A stretch of 64,000 nucleotides of DNA from Aceticella autotrophica (GTDB lineage Bacteria > Bacillota > Thermoanaerobacteria > Thermoanaerobacterales > Thermoanaerobacteraceae), in contig NZ_CP060096.1 in assembly GCF_017357865.1 (NCBI RefSeq), positions 1,116,001-1,180,000 on the forward strand. The letters run 5' to 3'. Of this stretch, positions 20,788-28,210 are shown one piece after another. A program made the translations under genes and the position numbers. The notes under the pieces were generated by a model that was not told the DNA's origin, searched no databases, and saw only the letters and a program-made list of their open reading frames with translations. Each line of letters opens with the position of its first letter. The stretch's first letter is position 1.

Positions 20788-22032
20788 ATGAAATCTGAAA
20801 TAATTTCTGTAGGAACAGAACTTCTTCTTGGACAGATAGTAAATACTAATGCAAAATATATTTCTTTAAAACTGTCTACAATTGGAATAGATGTGTTTTT
20901 TCAAACGAATGTTGGGGATAATCCCAAAAGACTGAAAGAATGTTTAGAGATTGCCGTAAAGCGTTCCGATATTATTATTTTAACCGGAGGACTCGGACCA
21001 ACAATGGATGACCTGACAAAAGAAACTGTTGCAGAATTTTTTGATTTGCCATTGATTGAAGATACTGATTCTAAACTTTCAATAGAGAATTATTTTAATA
21101 AATCCAATAGAAAAATGACAGCAAATAATTATAAACAGGCACTTTTCCCTGAGGGCTCAAAAATATTGCCAAATGAAATAGGGACAGCACCCGGTTGTAT
21201 TTTTAAAAAAAATAGTAAAATAATTATAATACTTCCAGGTCCTCCCTCTGAATTAATTCCCATGTTTGATAATTATGTTTACCCATATTTAAAAAACATG
21301 AGTGATAAAATAATCGTATCTAAGGTTATAAAAATATTTGGCATAGGTGAATCTAAAGTTGAAGATATGGTAAATGATTTATTAATATCATCAAATCCAA
21401 CTGTAGCTCCATTAATCAGCGATGGAATAGTTACATTAAGAATAACAGCTAAATCTGATAATAAAGAAGAAGCAGAAAATATGATAGCAAAAATTGAAGA
21501 AAAGATAAAAGACGTAATAGGAGATTATATTTTTGGTTCAGATGATGAAACAATGGAATATGTTATTTTTAACTTATTAAGAGAAAGAAATTTGACCTTA
21601 ACCACAGCAGAATCTTGTACAGGTGGATTATTATCAAAAATGATAACAGATATACCAGGTTCATCGGAAATATTTAAATATGGTTTTGTTACGTATAGCA
21701 ATGAAGCTAAGCACAAAATGCTTGGTGTTTCAAAACAAACACTTGAAAAATATGGTGCAGTCAGCATCGAAACAGCTAAAGAAATGGCTGTTAATGCAAA
21801 AGAAATAGCCAATGCTGATTATGGTGTTTCAATAACAGGAATTGCTGGTCCTGATGGTGGAACGGAAAAAAAGCCCGTAGGGCTTGTATATATAGGTCTA
21901 TCATATAACAATGAATTTTATGTAAGAAAAACCCTAACAATGGGAGTTAGACAAAGGATAAGATTAATTTCCGCATTAAATGCTATGGATATGATTAGGA
22001 GACATATTTTAAAATTAAAAATTGACTTATAA
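20788..22032 (+). CDS. cinA: Competence/damage-inducible protein CinA
   Basis: Two domains: an N-terminal MoCF-like domain (GTELLLGQIVNTN, TGGLGPTMDDLT) and a C-terminal CinA domain (TTAESCTGGLLSKMITDIPGSS, ITGIAGPDGGT), the latter known for nicotinamide-nucleotide amidase activity. 414 residues. The recA promoter's -35 element overlaps its last codons, so cinA and recA can be read together or apart, as in many Gram-positives. Confidence 0.94.
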   Translation: MKSEIISVGTELLLGQIVNTNAKYISLKLSTIGIDVFFQTNVGDNPKRLKECLEIAVKRSDIIILTGGLGPTMDDLTKETVAEFFDLPLIEDTDSKLSIENYFNKSNRKMTANNYKQALFPEGSKILPNEIGTAPGCIFKKNSKIIIILPGPPSELIPMFDNYVYPYLKNMSDKIIVSKVIKIFGIGESKVEDMVNDLLISSNPTVAPLISDGIVTLRITAKSDNKEEAENMIAKIEEKIKDVIGDYIFGSDDETMEYVIFNLLRERNLTLTTAESCTGGLLSKMITDIPGSSEIFKYGFVTYSNEAKHKMLGVSKQTLEKYGAVSIETAKEMAVNAKEIANADYGVSITGIAGPDGGTEKKPVGLVYIGLSYNNEFYVRKTLTMGVRQRIRLISALNAMDMIRRHILKLKIDL

Positions 22033-22072
22033 ATTATCATAATATATAATAAATTATAAGCACATATGTTTT
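22022..22072 (+). promoter_or_regulatory. recA promoter with LexA-like operator
   Basis: TTGACT (22022-22027), 17 nt, perfect TATAAT (22045-22050). The 14-mer AGCACATATGTTTT at 22059-22072 covers the expected start point and matches 10 of 14 positions of the Gram-positive SOS box CGAACATATGTTCG, keeping the central ACATATGTT. This suggests LexA control of recA; no lexA gene lies in the window. Confidence 0.65.
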
Positions 22073-22092
22073 TGAGGTCGGGAGGAGAAAAA

Positions 22093-23121
22093 ATGATAGA
22101 GAAACAAAAGGCCCTTGATATGGCAATAAACCAAATTGAAAGACAATTCGGAAAAGGTTCCATAATGAAACTTGGTGATAATAGCAGGTTAAATGTTGAG
22201 GTGATTTCTTCCGGTTCAATAGACCTCGATATTGCACTAGGGGTTGGCGGTATTCCCCGCGGAAGAATCATAGAAATATTTGGACCGGAATCCTCAGGTA
22301 AGACAACAATTGCTTTACATATATTGGCAGAAGCGCAAAAGATTGGTGGGACAGGTGCGTTTATAGATGCTGAGCATGCACTTGACCCTACTTATGCAAA
22401 AAAATTAGGTGTCAATATAGATAATTTATTGGTTTCACAGCCAGATACTGGTGAACAGGCATTGGAGATTGCAGAAGCACTTGTAAGAAGTGGTGCTGTC
22501 GATGTTATAGTAGTTGATTCTGTTGCCGCATTGGTTCCAAAAGCCGAAATAGATGGAGAAATGGGTGATGCACATGTTGGCTTGCAAGCAAGGCTTATGT
22601 CTCAAGCCTTGAGGAAGTTATCAGGTGTGATAAGCAAATCAAAATGTATTGTTGTATTTATTAATCAATTAAGGGAAAAAGTTGGAATTATGTTTGGCAA
22701 TCCTGAGACAACACCTGGAGGTAGAGCATTAAAATTTTATTCCACAATTAGATTAGATGTCAGGAAAATTGAATCATTGAAACAAGGAAATGATGTTGTC
22801 GGGAATAGGACGAGAGTAAAGGTAGTAAAAAATAAAGTAGCTCCACCGTTTAAACAGGCAGAATTTGATATAATGTATGGTGAAGGTATTTCAAAAGAAG
22901 GAAGTATTTTGGATTTGGCGGTCAGTATAAACGCAGTAGAAAAAAGTGGAGCATGGTATTCATATAATGAAGTTAGACTGGGGCAAGGAAGAGAAAATGC
23001 CAAACAATATTTAAAAGAAAATAAAGAACTTTTAGCAGAATTAGAGAATAAAATAAGGGAAAATTTTAACCTTGTGCACAATGATGTTAAGATTGAAAAT
23101 GCAGATGTATCAACAAAATAA
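22093..23121 (+). CDS. recA: Recombinase RecA
   Basis: Homologous recombination and SOS co-protease. Walker [10 protein letters not shown] from residue 64, [12 protein letters not shown] (Walker B), [10 protein letters not shown] and the [16 protein letters not shown] block are all intact. 342 residues. I take the ATG at 22093 ([10 protein letters not shown]), which has GGGAGGA upstream; the ATG at 22066 lies inside the LexA-like box and has no site. A terminator follows directly. Confidence 0.97.
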   Translation: MIEKQKALDMAINQIERQFGKGSIMKLGDNSRLNVEVISSGSIDLDIALGVGGIPRGRIIEIFGPESSGKTTIALHILAEAQKIGGTGAFIDAEHALDPTYAKKLGVNIDNLLVSQPDTGEQALEIAEALVRSGAVDVIVVDSVAALVPKAEIDGEMGDAHVGLQARLMSQALRKLSGVISKSKCIVVFINQLREKVGIMFGNPETTPGGRALKFYSTIRLDVRKIESLKQGNDVVGNRTRVKVVKNKVAPPFKQAEFDIMYGEGISKEGSILDLAVSINAVEKSGAWYSYNEVRLGQGRENAKQYLKENKELLAELENKIRENFNLVHNDVKIENADVSTK

Positions 23122-23146
23122 CCCCACAAAAGGGGTTCTTTTCTTA
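23120..23146 (+). terminator. Terminator after recA
   Basis: AACCCC (23120-23125) pairs with GGGGTT (23132-23137) around ACAAAA, then CTTTTCTT. Partial read-through into recX would give the low RecX:RecA ratio seen in other bacteria. Confidence 0.82.
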
Positions 23147-23183
23147 ATTGACTAAATAAACTTTGATAAAAGTGGTGTATTAA

Positions 23184-23786
23184 ATGTATATAACAATGAT
23201 AGAAAAGCAAAAGAAAAATAATAAGAGGTTTAATATTTATATCGATAATAAATATGTGTTTTCTGCATCATATGAGGAATTAAATTTTTTAGATTTAAAA
23301 GAAGGTAAAGAAATAGATGATGAACACTATAATTACTATTTAAACTATCTTCTTAAAAGAAAAGCTGAAAATACAGCAGTTCAATTTCTTTCATATAAGA
23401 TGAGGACAGAAAAGGAATTACAAGAAAAACTAAAATCTAAGGATTTTCCTGATGACATTATAAATGATATTATTTTTAAATTTAAGGAACTAAAATATAT
23501 AGATGATAGATATTATGCAGAATTATACATTGAAGAAAAAAAAGAACAATTACATAGTAAGTACAGAATATTTTCCGAATTAAAGGTGAAAGGAATAGAT
23601 ACAATAATAATCTCTGATGTACTTGAAGATAAATATCCTGATGAATTGGAAATTATAAAGAGAATTTTATATAAAAAGCGTAAAACTTCAAAAGACATTG
23701 TTAAAATAAAAGCTTATTTATATAGAAATGGCTTTAAGATTGATGATATAAATAAAGCCTTGAAATTGGAGGAACTTAAATCATAG
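23184..23786 (+). CDS. recX: Regulatory protein RecX
   Basis: Modulator of RecA filaments. 200 residues built of three-helix repeats: YLLKRKAENTAVQFLSYKMRTEKEL, LKYIDDRYYAELYIEEK and the C-terminal DIVKIKAYLYRNGFKIDDINKAL. The start has only a moderate site (AGTGGTG). It lies 62 nt after recA behind the terminator, and its stop codon touches the left end of an IS607-type element. Confidence 0.88.
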   Translation: MYITMIEKQKKNNKRFNIYIDNKYVFSASYEELNFLDLKEGKEIDDEHYNYYLNYLLKRKAENTAVQFLSYKMRTEKELQEKLKSKDFPDDIINDIIFKFKELKYIDDRYYAELYIEEKKEQLHSKYRIFSELKVKGIDTIIISDVLEDKYPDELEIIKRILYKKRKTSKDIVKIKAYLYRNGFKIDDINKALKLEELKS

Positions 23787-23821
23787 GAGGTAAGCAACAG
23801 CTACCTTATTTCCAACAAATC

Positions 23822-23850
23822 TTGATAAAACATAATAAATATAATATAAT
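23822..23850 (+). promoter_or_regulatory. Promoter of IS607 tnpA
   Basis: TTGATA (23822-23827), 17 nt, TATAAT (23845-23850). Only 6 nt separate the -10 element from the tnpA ATG, so the mRNA would be leaderless or nearly so. Confidence 0.6.
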
Positions 23851-23856
23851 GAAGGT

Positions 23857-24507
23857 ATGGAATTATTAACTATAAGCAAAGCAGCAAAGAAAATAGGTGT
23901 CCATCCCAACAGCCTGCGCAACTGGGAAAAGCAAGGTTTAATCAAGCCTGTCCGTTTGCCAAGTGGTCAGCGCCGATACTCCATAGACGAACTCAATAAG
24001 CTTTTGCAATCCGGACAGATAAACACTGGGCAGGAAGACGTTGTTTTATATGCCCGGGTATCCACCAAAAAGCAGGCAGATGCCGGCAATTTAAACAGAC
24101 AACTGGAAAGACTGAGACAATATGCTGATGAATCAAATTACCGTGTCGTTGCCGAGTTCACCGACGTAGCCAGTGGCTTAAATCAGAAGCGCCGTGGATT
24201 GACAAATGTATTCAAGCTGGCTGAACGTGGTGAATACAAGAAGCTTATCATCGAATATCCCGACCGACTGACACGATTTGGGTATTCGTACATCGAACGG
24301 CATTTGCATTACTGTGTGGTGGAAGTAATCGCTATAGCCGAGAAAGAGCCAGAAGACGCACAATCCGAGCTGGTCAGGGACTTATTGGCGATAATCACGT
24401 CTTTTTCAGCTAAGCTGTATGGCACCAGAGGAGGTAAGAAGATAAGGCAGGGTTTCCGGGAACTGATAACGGAGGTGAAGCCAGATGAAGAAAAGGAAAA
24501 AGAATAA
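23857..24507 (+). CDS. tnpA: IS607 family serine recombinase TnpA
   Basis: Site-specific recombinase that moves the element. Residues 1-50 form a MerR-type helix-turn-helix (LTISKAAKKIGVHPNSLRNWEKQGLI, then PSGQRRYS); the small serine-recombinase domain follows with YARVSTKKQ, Ser69 being the nucleophile, and EYPDRLTRFG. Length 216 is normal for IS607 TnpA. The C terminus overlaps tnpB by 23 nt. All catalytic motifs look intact, so the element may be mobile. Confidence 0.93.
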   Translation: MELLTISKAAKKIGVHPNSLRNWEKQGLIKPVRLPSGQRRYSIDELNKLLQSGQINTGQEDVVLYARVSTKKQADAGNLNRQLERLRQYADESNYRVVAEFTDVASGLNQKRRGLTNVFKLAERGEYKKLIIEYPDRLTRFGYSYIERHLHYCVVEVIAIAEKEPEDAQSELVRDLLAIITSFSAKLYGTRGGKKIRQGFRELITEVKPDEEKEKE

Positions 24508-26179
24508 TTCATACAGCCCTGACGATAATAAAAACACCGTCTGCGGTGAACCGGAAATCTACCCTGCCTTCCGCTCAAAAAAGTGGAGCCGTGGGATGGA
24601 GGACCCGCTAAATACCGAGATGAGGTTGTTCTGCTCTTGTACTCGCTGGGCATTCAACCGGCTGCAAGAAGATAAATCACGTGAAAAACTAAAAAAAGAA
24701 GGTCAGCAGGTATTTGGCTTAAACGTACGATACTGTGATGATGCCATACTGAAAGCCAAAGCCATAATCGAATCTCAAAAAGAGCTTTTAAAAATGGAAA
24801 AAGAAGAAACAAAAACAAAACTGACCCGTGCGAAGAAGAAACTCAGTTGGGCAGAAAAAACCTTAGATAAAGCTGTTGAAAAAAACGATTCAGAAAAAAT
24901 CAAAAAATTAAAGCGCACTGTACACGGTCGCAAAGCCAGGGTGAAAAAACTATCTGATAAACTCGATGAGTTAAAGGTTCACGAAGACAATGGCACCATA
25001 CCTACAGTAGTCTTTGGTGGTCATTCTTTGTGGAAGAAAGTTTGCAAAGGCAGGATTCCGATAGAAGAATGGAAACAGGCACGTCAAGACAGGTTATATT
25101 CCCGCGGAGACAAGACCAAAGGCGGTAATCCAAACATCAAGATAAGCGAGTATAACGGAGAATTCTTTTTATCAGTAACCATTTCTCACCTGTCTGAGCA
25201 AAAAGGCACGGATAAAAAAGATAGACCAATAATGACCAGAGCGCCCCGTGTAGAAGGCAGGCTGTGGCTGCCGGATAAATACCGTTCAAAGGTATATGAA
25301 TTACTTTTATCCCGTGCACCTTATACAGTAGAACTTATCAAAGGCAAGGATGACAGGTACAGGGCACATATCAGTTTCGACTTAATACCGCCTGATTTGA
25401 CAACCAATCCCGACTACGGATATTTAGGTATGGATACCAACCCTGACGGTATAGCGCTTGCCAATGTCGGTTGCACCGGTCAACCAGAACCATGGGCAAA
25501 GAATTTTAACGTACCATACCCAAAAGCCCTGCACAAATTTGACGGTGAATTTCAGATAAAGATACATCCAAATGGTTTTCTTTATATCAAGATACCAGAA
25601 CTATCTTACAGTTCTGGATACCGGCGTACTTACTTAGTCGGTGTGTTAGCCAAGATAGTAGTAGACATTGCTAAAGCCTTGGGTAAACCCATAGCCTTAG
25701 AAAAGCTGGACTTCGGGAAAGACCATCTAAATACCAACAAAAAATTCAACCGCATGGCAGCCAATTTCCCTTTTAAAAAGATGGTCGAAGCTGTCATACG
25801 CAGGGCTTTCAAAGAAGGAGTAGGTGTAAAGCAGGTATGGCCAGCGCACACGTCAACCATAGGTTACTGGAAGTACAAAAAGAAGTACGGCATAATAATA
25901 CACCATGCCGCAGCATTGGTGATAGCCCGTCGTGCACTGAATTACAAAGAACATATAACAAAAGAATTAAAACAGAAAGTTCAAGTCTTTAAAGAGAAGC
26001 TGAATCAAAAGGCAAATTCCTTGCCTGGGGAAGGAAGAGGGATGACCCGAAAGGTGAAGCAGATGTTCAAGAAACTGGACGGAAAGATTCTTAATTTTAA
26101 CGGTTTAACCCGTTTCAAACAGGAATCATTTTATTCCGTCTGGCATGACTTGAAGATTCTTGCTTTATCAAGTAGGTGA
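24485..26179 (+). CDS. tnpB: TnpB, RNA-guided nuclease-type protein of the IS607 element
   Basis: A 564-residue TnpB homologue. An N-terminal coiled, Lys-rich region (about 80-165) is longer than in the compact TnpB of IS605. RuvC-I is GMDTNPDG (D317) and RuvC-II is LEKLDF (E406). At RuvC-III, where an acidic residue normally precedes the alanine-rich helix, it reads I471-I-H-H-A-A-A-LVIARR, with no Asp. The CxxC...CxxC zinc finger usual between RuvC-II and III is also absent. ATG with GGAGGTG inside tnpA. It may belong to a clade with a rearranged active site or be inactive as a nuclease. Confidence 0.88.
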   Translation: MKKRKKNNSYSPDDNKNTVCGEPEIYPAFRSKKWSRGMEDPLNTEMRLFCSCTRWAFNRLQEDKSREKLKKEGQQVFGLNVRYCDDAILKAKAIIESQKELLKMEKEETKTKLTRAKKKLSWAEKTLDKAVEKNDSEKIKKLKRTVHGRKARVKKLSDKLDELKVHEDNGTIPTVVFGGHSLWKKVCKGRIPIEEWKQARQDRLYSRGDKTKGGNPNIKISEYNGEFFLSVTISHLSEQKGTDKKDRPIMTRAPRVEGRLWLPDKYRSKVYELLLSRAPYTVELIKGKDDRYRAHISFDLIPPDLTTNPDYGYLGMDTNPDGIALANVGCTGQPEPWAKNFNVPYPKALHKFDGEFQIKIHPNGFLYIKIPELSYSSGYRRTYLVGVLAKIVVDIAKALGKPIALEKLDFGKDHLNTNKKFNRMAANFPFKKMVEAVIRRAFKEGVGVKQVWPAHTSTIGYWKYKKKYGIIIHHAAALVIARRALNYKEHITKELKQKVQVFKEKLNQKANSLPGEGRGMTRKVKQMFKKLDGKILNFNGLTRFKQESFYSVWHDLKILALSSR

Positions 26180-26425
26180 CCCCGTTTAGCCGGAGTACGG
26201 AAACAACCGGTAAGTCTAATCTAACAGATTGCGGGAGGCAGACTACAGTCTCGCTTAACGGTCAACGCAAGACGGAAACCCTTATGGTTTTCCATATGAC
26301 CGTGTTTTGCGCCCGTAAAGCGCTGTTCTCCCGTCCGGGTGGGACTCCCAGGACTGAGATCTCCCTGTCACCCCAGAGAAAAATTTATCAAGGAGGTGTA
26401 AAACCTGGTCATGGGGAGGTCGGGT
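26180..26425 (+). ncRNA. Candidate omegaRNA/reRNA and right end of the IS607 element
   Basis: No convincing gene lies here, though a 107-codon frame is open. The stretch is GC-rich and full of local pairings: AGTCTAATCT with AGATT...AGACT, GGAAACC with GGTTTTCC, and CGCAAGACGG with CCGTGTTTTGCG, plus GGGTGGGACTCCC. TnpB proteins use an RNA made from the 3' end of tnpB and the element's right end, with the guide running past the end; this stretch sits exactly there. The class is inferred from position and folding only. Confidence 0.55.
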
Positions 26426-26460
26426 TTACAAAAGTTAATTATTGTTATGTAAACTTTTTT
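26424..26460 (+). terminator. Terminator-like hairpin just before nurA
   Basis: GTTTACA (26424-26430) pairs with TGTAAAC (26448-26454), followed by T6 (26455-26460). It ends 17 nt before the nurA start, so it may stop IS607 transcripts or act as an attenuator for the nurA operon. Confidence 0.5.
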
Positions 26461-26477
26461 GAACCAGGGGAATTGAA

Positions 26478-27644
26478 TTGCTTAACAGAAGTAAATTGAT
26501 GCCAATGATTTATGAACTTGTCAACAATGATAAAAATTTTTTAAATAATATTAAAAAGTATCTCCATAATGCTTTTGAAGAATATAAGAAAATTCAGGGA
26601 AACGAAGAAGAACTAATAAAAAAGATCAAAGATAGTAATACATCCTGGTTAACTGCAATACCGATAGAAAATTTTAGCTCCATAAAACCGCTTCCTTCTG
26701 TACCTGTAAACTATTCTGTTCTTGCGGTAGATGGTTCACAAATAATGCCGGATCATCATGAAATAAGAATATGTTATTTAATCAATATAGGATATGTCAT
26801 ATTAAGTTATGGTCAAAATTCTTATGCAACAATGAATAGTATTCCAACATTATTTTATAAAGAAGAAGAACTTTATAAAGATACAAATGGTTATAAAACA
26901 TTTATAACTCAAAAAGACCTTTCGTTCAAAAGAACTATAATGGAATATAATAAGATATTTGAATGTATCTCTGAACTTGATAAAGATATATCAATGGCAT
27001 TTATTGATGGAACTTTAATCGAATGGATGGTACAAGGAGATGAAAATGAATCTATTATTATCAGCAGTATATTAAAAACTTTTAATAAGGCAAAAGAACT
27101 TAATATACCATTAGTGGGATATTTAAGTTCTCCTAAAAGCAATGATTTTATAAATATGCTTAGGGTTTGTATATGCCCTTCAAAGGCAGTAAATTGTAAT
27201 ACATGCAGTTATCTTAAATCCGGTAATAATCTTCCATGTAACAAGATAAGCAAGATAAATGATTCGGATTTGTTTTCCATAATATTGAAAGATGGAGAAC
27301 GCTCTCCAATGTTTTTAAGCACGTCCCATATATTGGAAAGATATGGGGAGCATAAAATTGCATTTTTCTACATGAATACCGGAAGCGAAATATCAAGAAT
27401 TGAAATCCCTTTTTGGGTTACAGAAAAAAGTGAACTTGTAGATTTCATACATGCCGCATGTTACGACCAGGCAAAAAAAGGAAAGGGATATCCCATATCG
27501 CTGCAGGAAGCTCATGAGCAGGCAGTTGTATCAGGAAATGATAGAGAAATGTTTTATAATATGCTTTCTAATATATGCGTAAAAAATGGGATTAAGATGT
27601 CGAGGTCTTATAAATCCCAGAGGAAGAGGAGTGGTATTTTGTGA
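26478..27644 (+). CDS. nurA: NurA-domain nuclease
   Basis: A 388-residue protein with the NurA fold, a 5'-3' nuclease that works with the HerA translocase in DNA end resection. Active-site aspartates are visible in LAVDGSQIMPD and AFIDGTLIEW, with a late HAACYDQAKKGKGYPISLQEAHEQAVV block typical of NurA. Two cysteine pairs (CICPSKAVNCNTCSYL) lie in the middle. TTG start with AGGGGAA upstream; an in-frame ATG at 26499 is an alternative. Its last codons overlap the next gene (GTGA), the start of a coupled operon. Confidence 0.83.
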   Translation: MLNRSKLMPMIYELVNNDKNFLNNIKKYLHNAFEEYKKIQGNEEELIKKIKDSNTSWLTAIPIENFSSIKPLPSVPVNYSVLAVDGSQIMPDHHEIRICYLINIGYVILSYGQNSYATMNSIPTLFYKEEELYKDTNGYKTFITQKDLSFKRTIMEYNKIFECISELDKDISMAFIDGTLIEWMVQGDENESIIISSILKTFNKAKELNIPLVGYLSSPKSNDFINMLRVCICPSKAVNCNTCSYLKSGNNLPCNKISKINDSDLFSIILKDGERSPMFLSTSHILERYGEHKIAFFYMNTGSEISRIEIPFWVTEKSELVDFIHAACYDQAKKGKGYPISLQEAHEQAVVSGNDREMFYNMLSNICVKNGIKMSRSYKSQRKRSGIL

Positions 27645-28210
27645 AGCATATAGGTGAAATTATTGAAACAAATACAAAGATGTTCGAATGCCAGTCTGTA
27701 AAACTTGATGAAAGTCCGGATTTTGGTGGATTTGTAAAAGTTATCTCAAATGATATGACGATTTATGGTATAGTTTTTAATATTTGTACAATGAGTGAAG
27801 ATATTACACGAAAACCAGTTGCGTTTGGATTAACTGAAGAAGAATTACGTAGGCAACAACCTCAAATATTTGAATTGATGCATACATATTTCAAAGTATT
27901 GATAATCGGTTATAAAAAAGAAGGTTACAGAGGTATTTTGCCACCAAGACCTGCAAAAATACATTCATTTGTGTATGATTGTGAAAGGGAGGATTTAATA
28001 GATATATCTAAAGACCTTAATTTTTTAAAAAACATTTTAAATGGGCAAACAGGTATTGAAGAAGAATTAGTGGCATCGGTTATTCGTAATTTATCAAAAG
28101 TAGTTCTTGAAAAGGATTGTTACATGATAACAGTAGGTAAAGAACTTATAAGGCTTTTAAAAAATGATTTTGACAGGTTTCTAACAATAAAAAGGATGTG
28201 TAAGATATGA
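27641..28210 (+). CDS. Uncharacterised protein of the NurA-HerA operon
   Basis: 189 residues, no family recognised with confidence. The N-terminal part (HIGEIIETNTKMFECQSVKLDESPDFGGFVKV) looks like a small beta-barrel comparable to the HAS-barrel at the start of HerA; the C-terminal half is helical (DLNFLKNILN...VASVIRNLSKVV...LIRLLKNDFDRFLTIKRM). It overlaps nurA by 4 nt and herA by 4 nt (ATGA), so its product is made in step with both. A role as an adaptor between nuclease and translocase is a guess from context. Confidence 0.75.
   Translation: MKHIGEIIETNTKMFECQSVKLDESPDFGGFVKVISNDMTIYGIVFNICTMSEDITRKPVAFGLTEEELRRQQPQIFELMHTYFKVLIIGYKKEGYRGILPPRPAKIHSFVYDCEREDLIDISKDLNFLKNILNGQTGIEEELVASVIRNLSKVVLEKDCYMITVGKELIRLLKNDFDRFLTIKRMCKI

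Larger units (their letters stand above)
23786..26397 (+). mobile_element. IS607-family insertion element (tnpA serine recombinase, tnpB, 3' RNA)
   Basis: The element carries a MerR-HTH/serine-recombinase tnpA overlapping a tnpB. Base composition is clearly richer in G and C than the genes on both sides, pointing to recent acquisition. Ends are tentative: both sides carry GGAGGT (23786-23791 and 26392-26397), and IS607 elements are known to join at a GG dinucleotide with no terminal inverted repeats or target duplication. The right end could lie some 30 nt further, after the pairing at about 26397-26430. Confidence 0.7.

Noticed and set aside
26176-26499. Open frame of 107 codons after the IS607 tnpB
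   Set aside because: Composition is not protein-like (Arg/Thr/Pro mix), it overlaps the strong pairings and the nurA start; better explained as RNA and element end.
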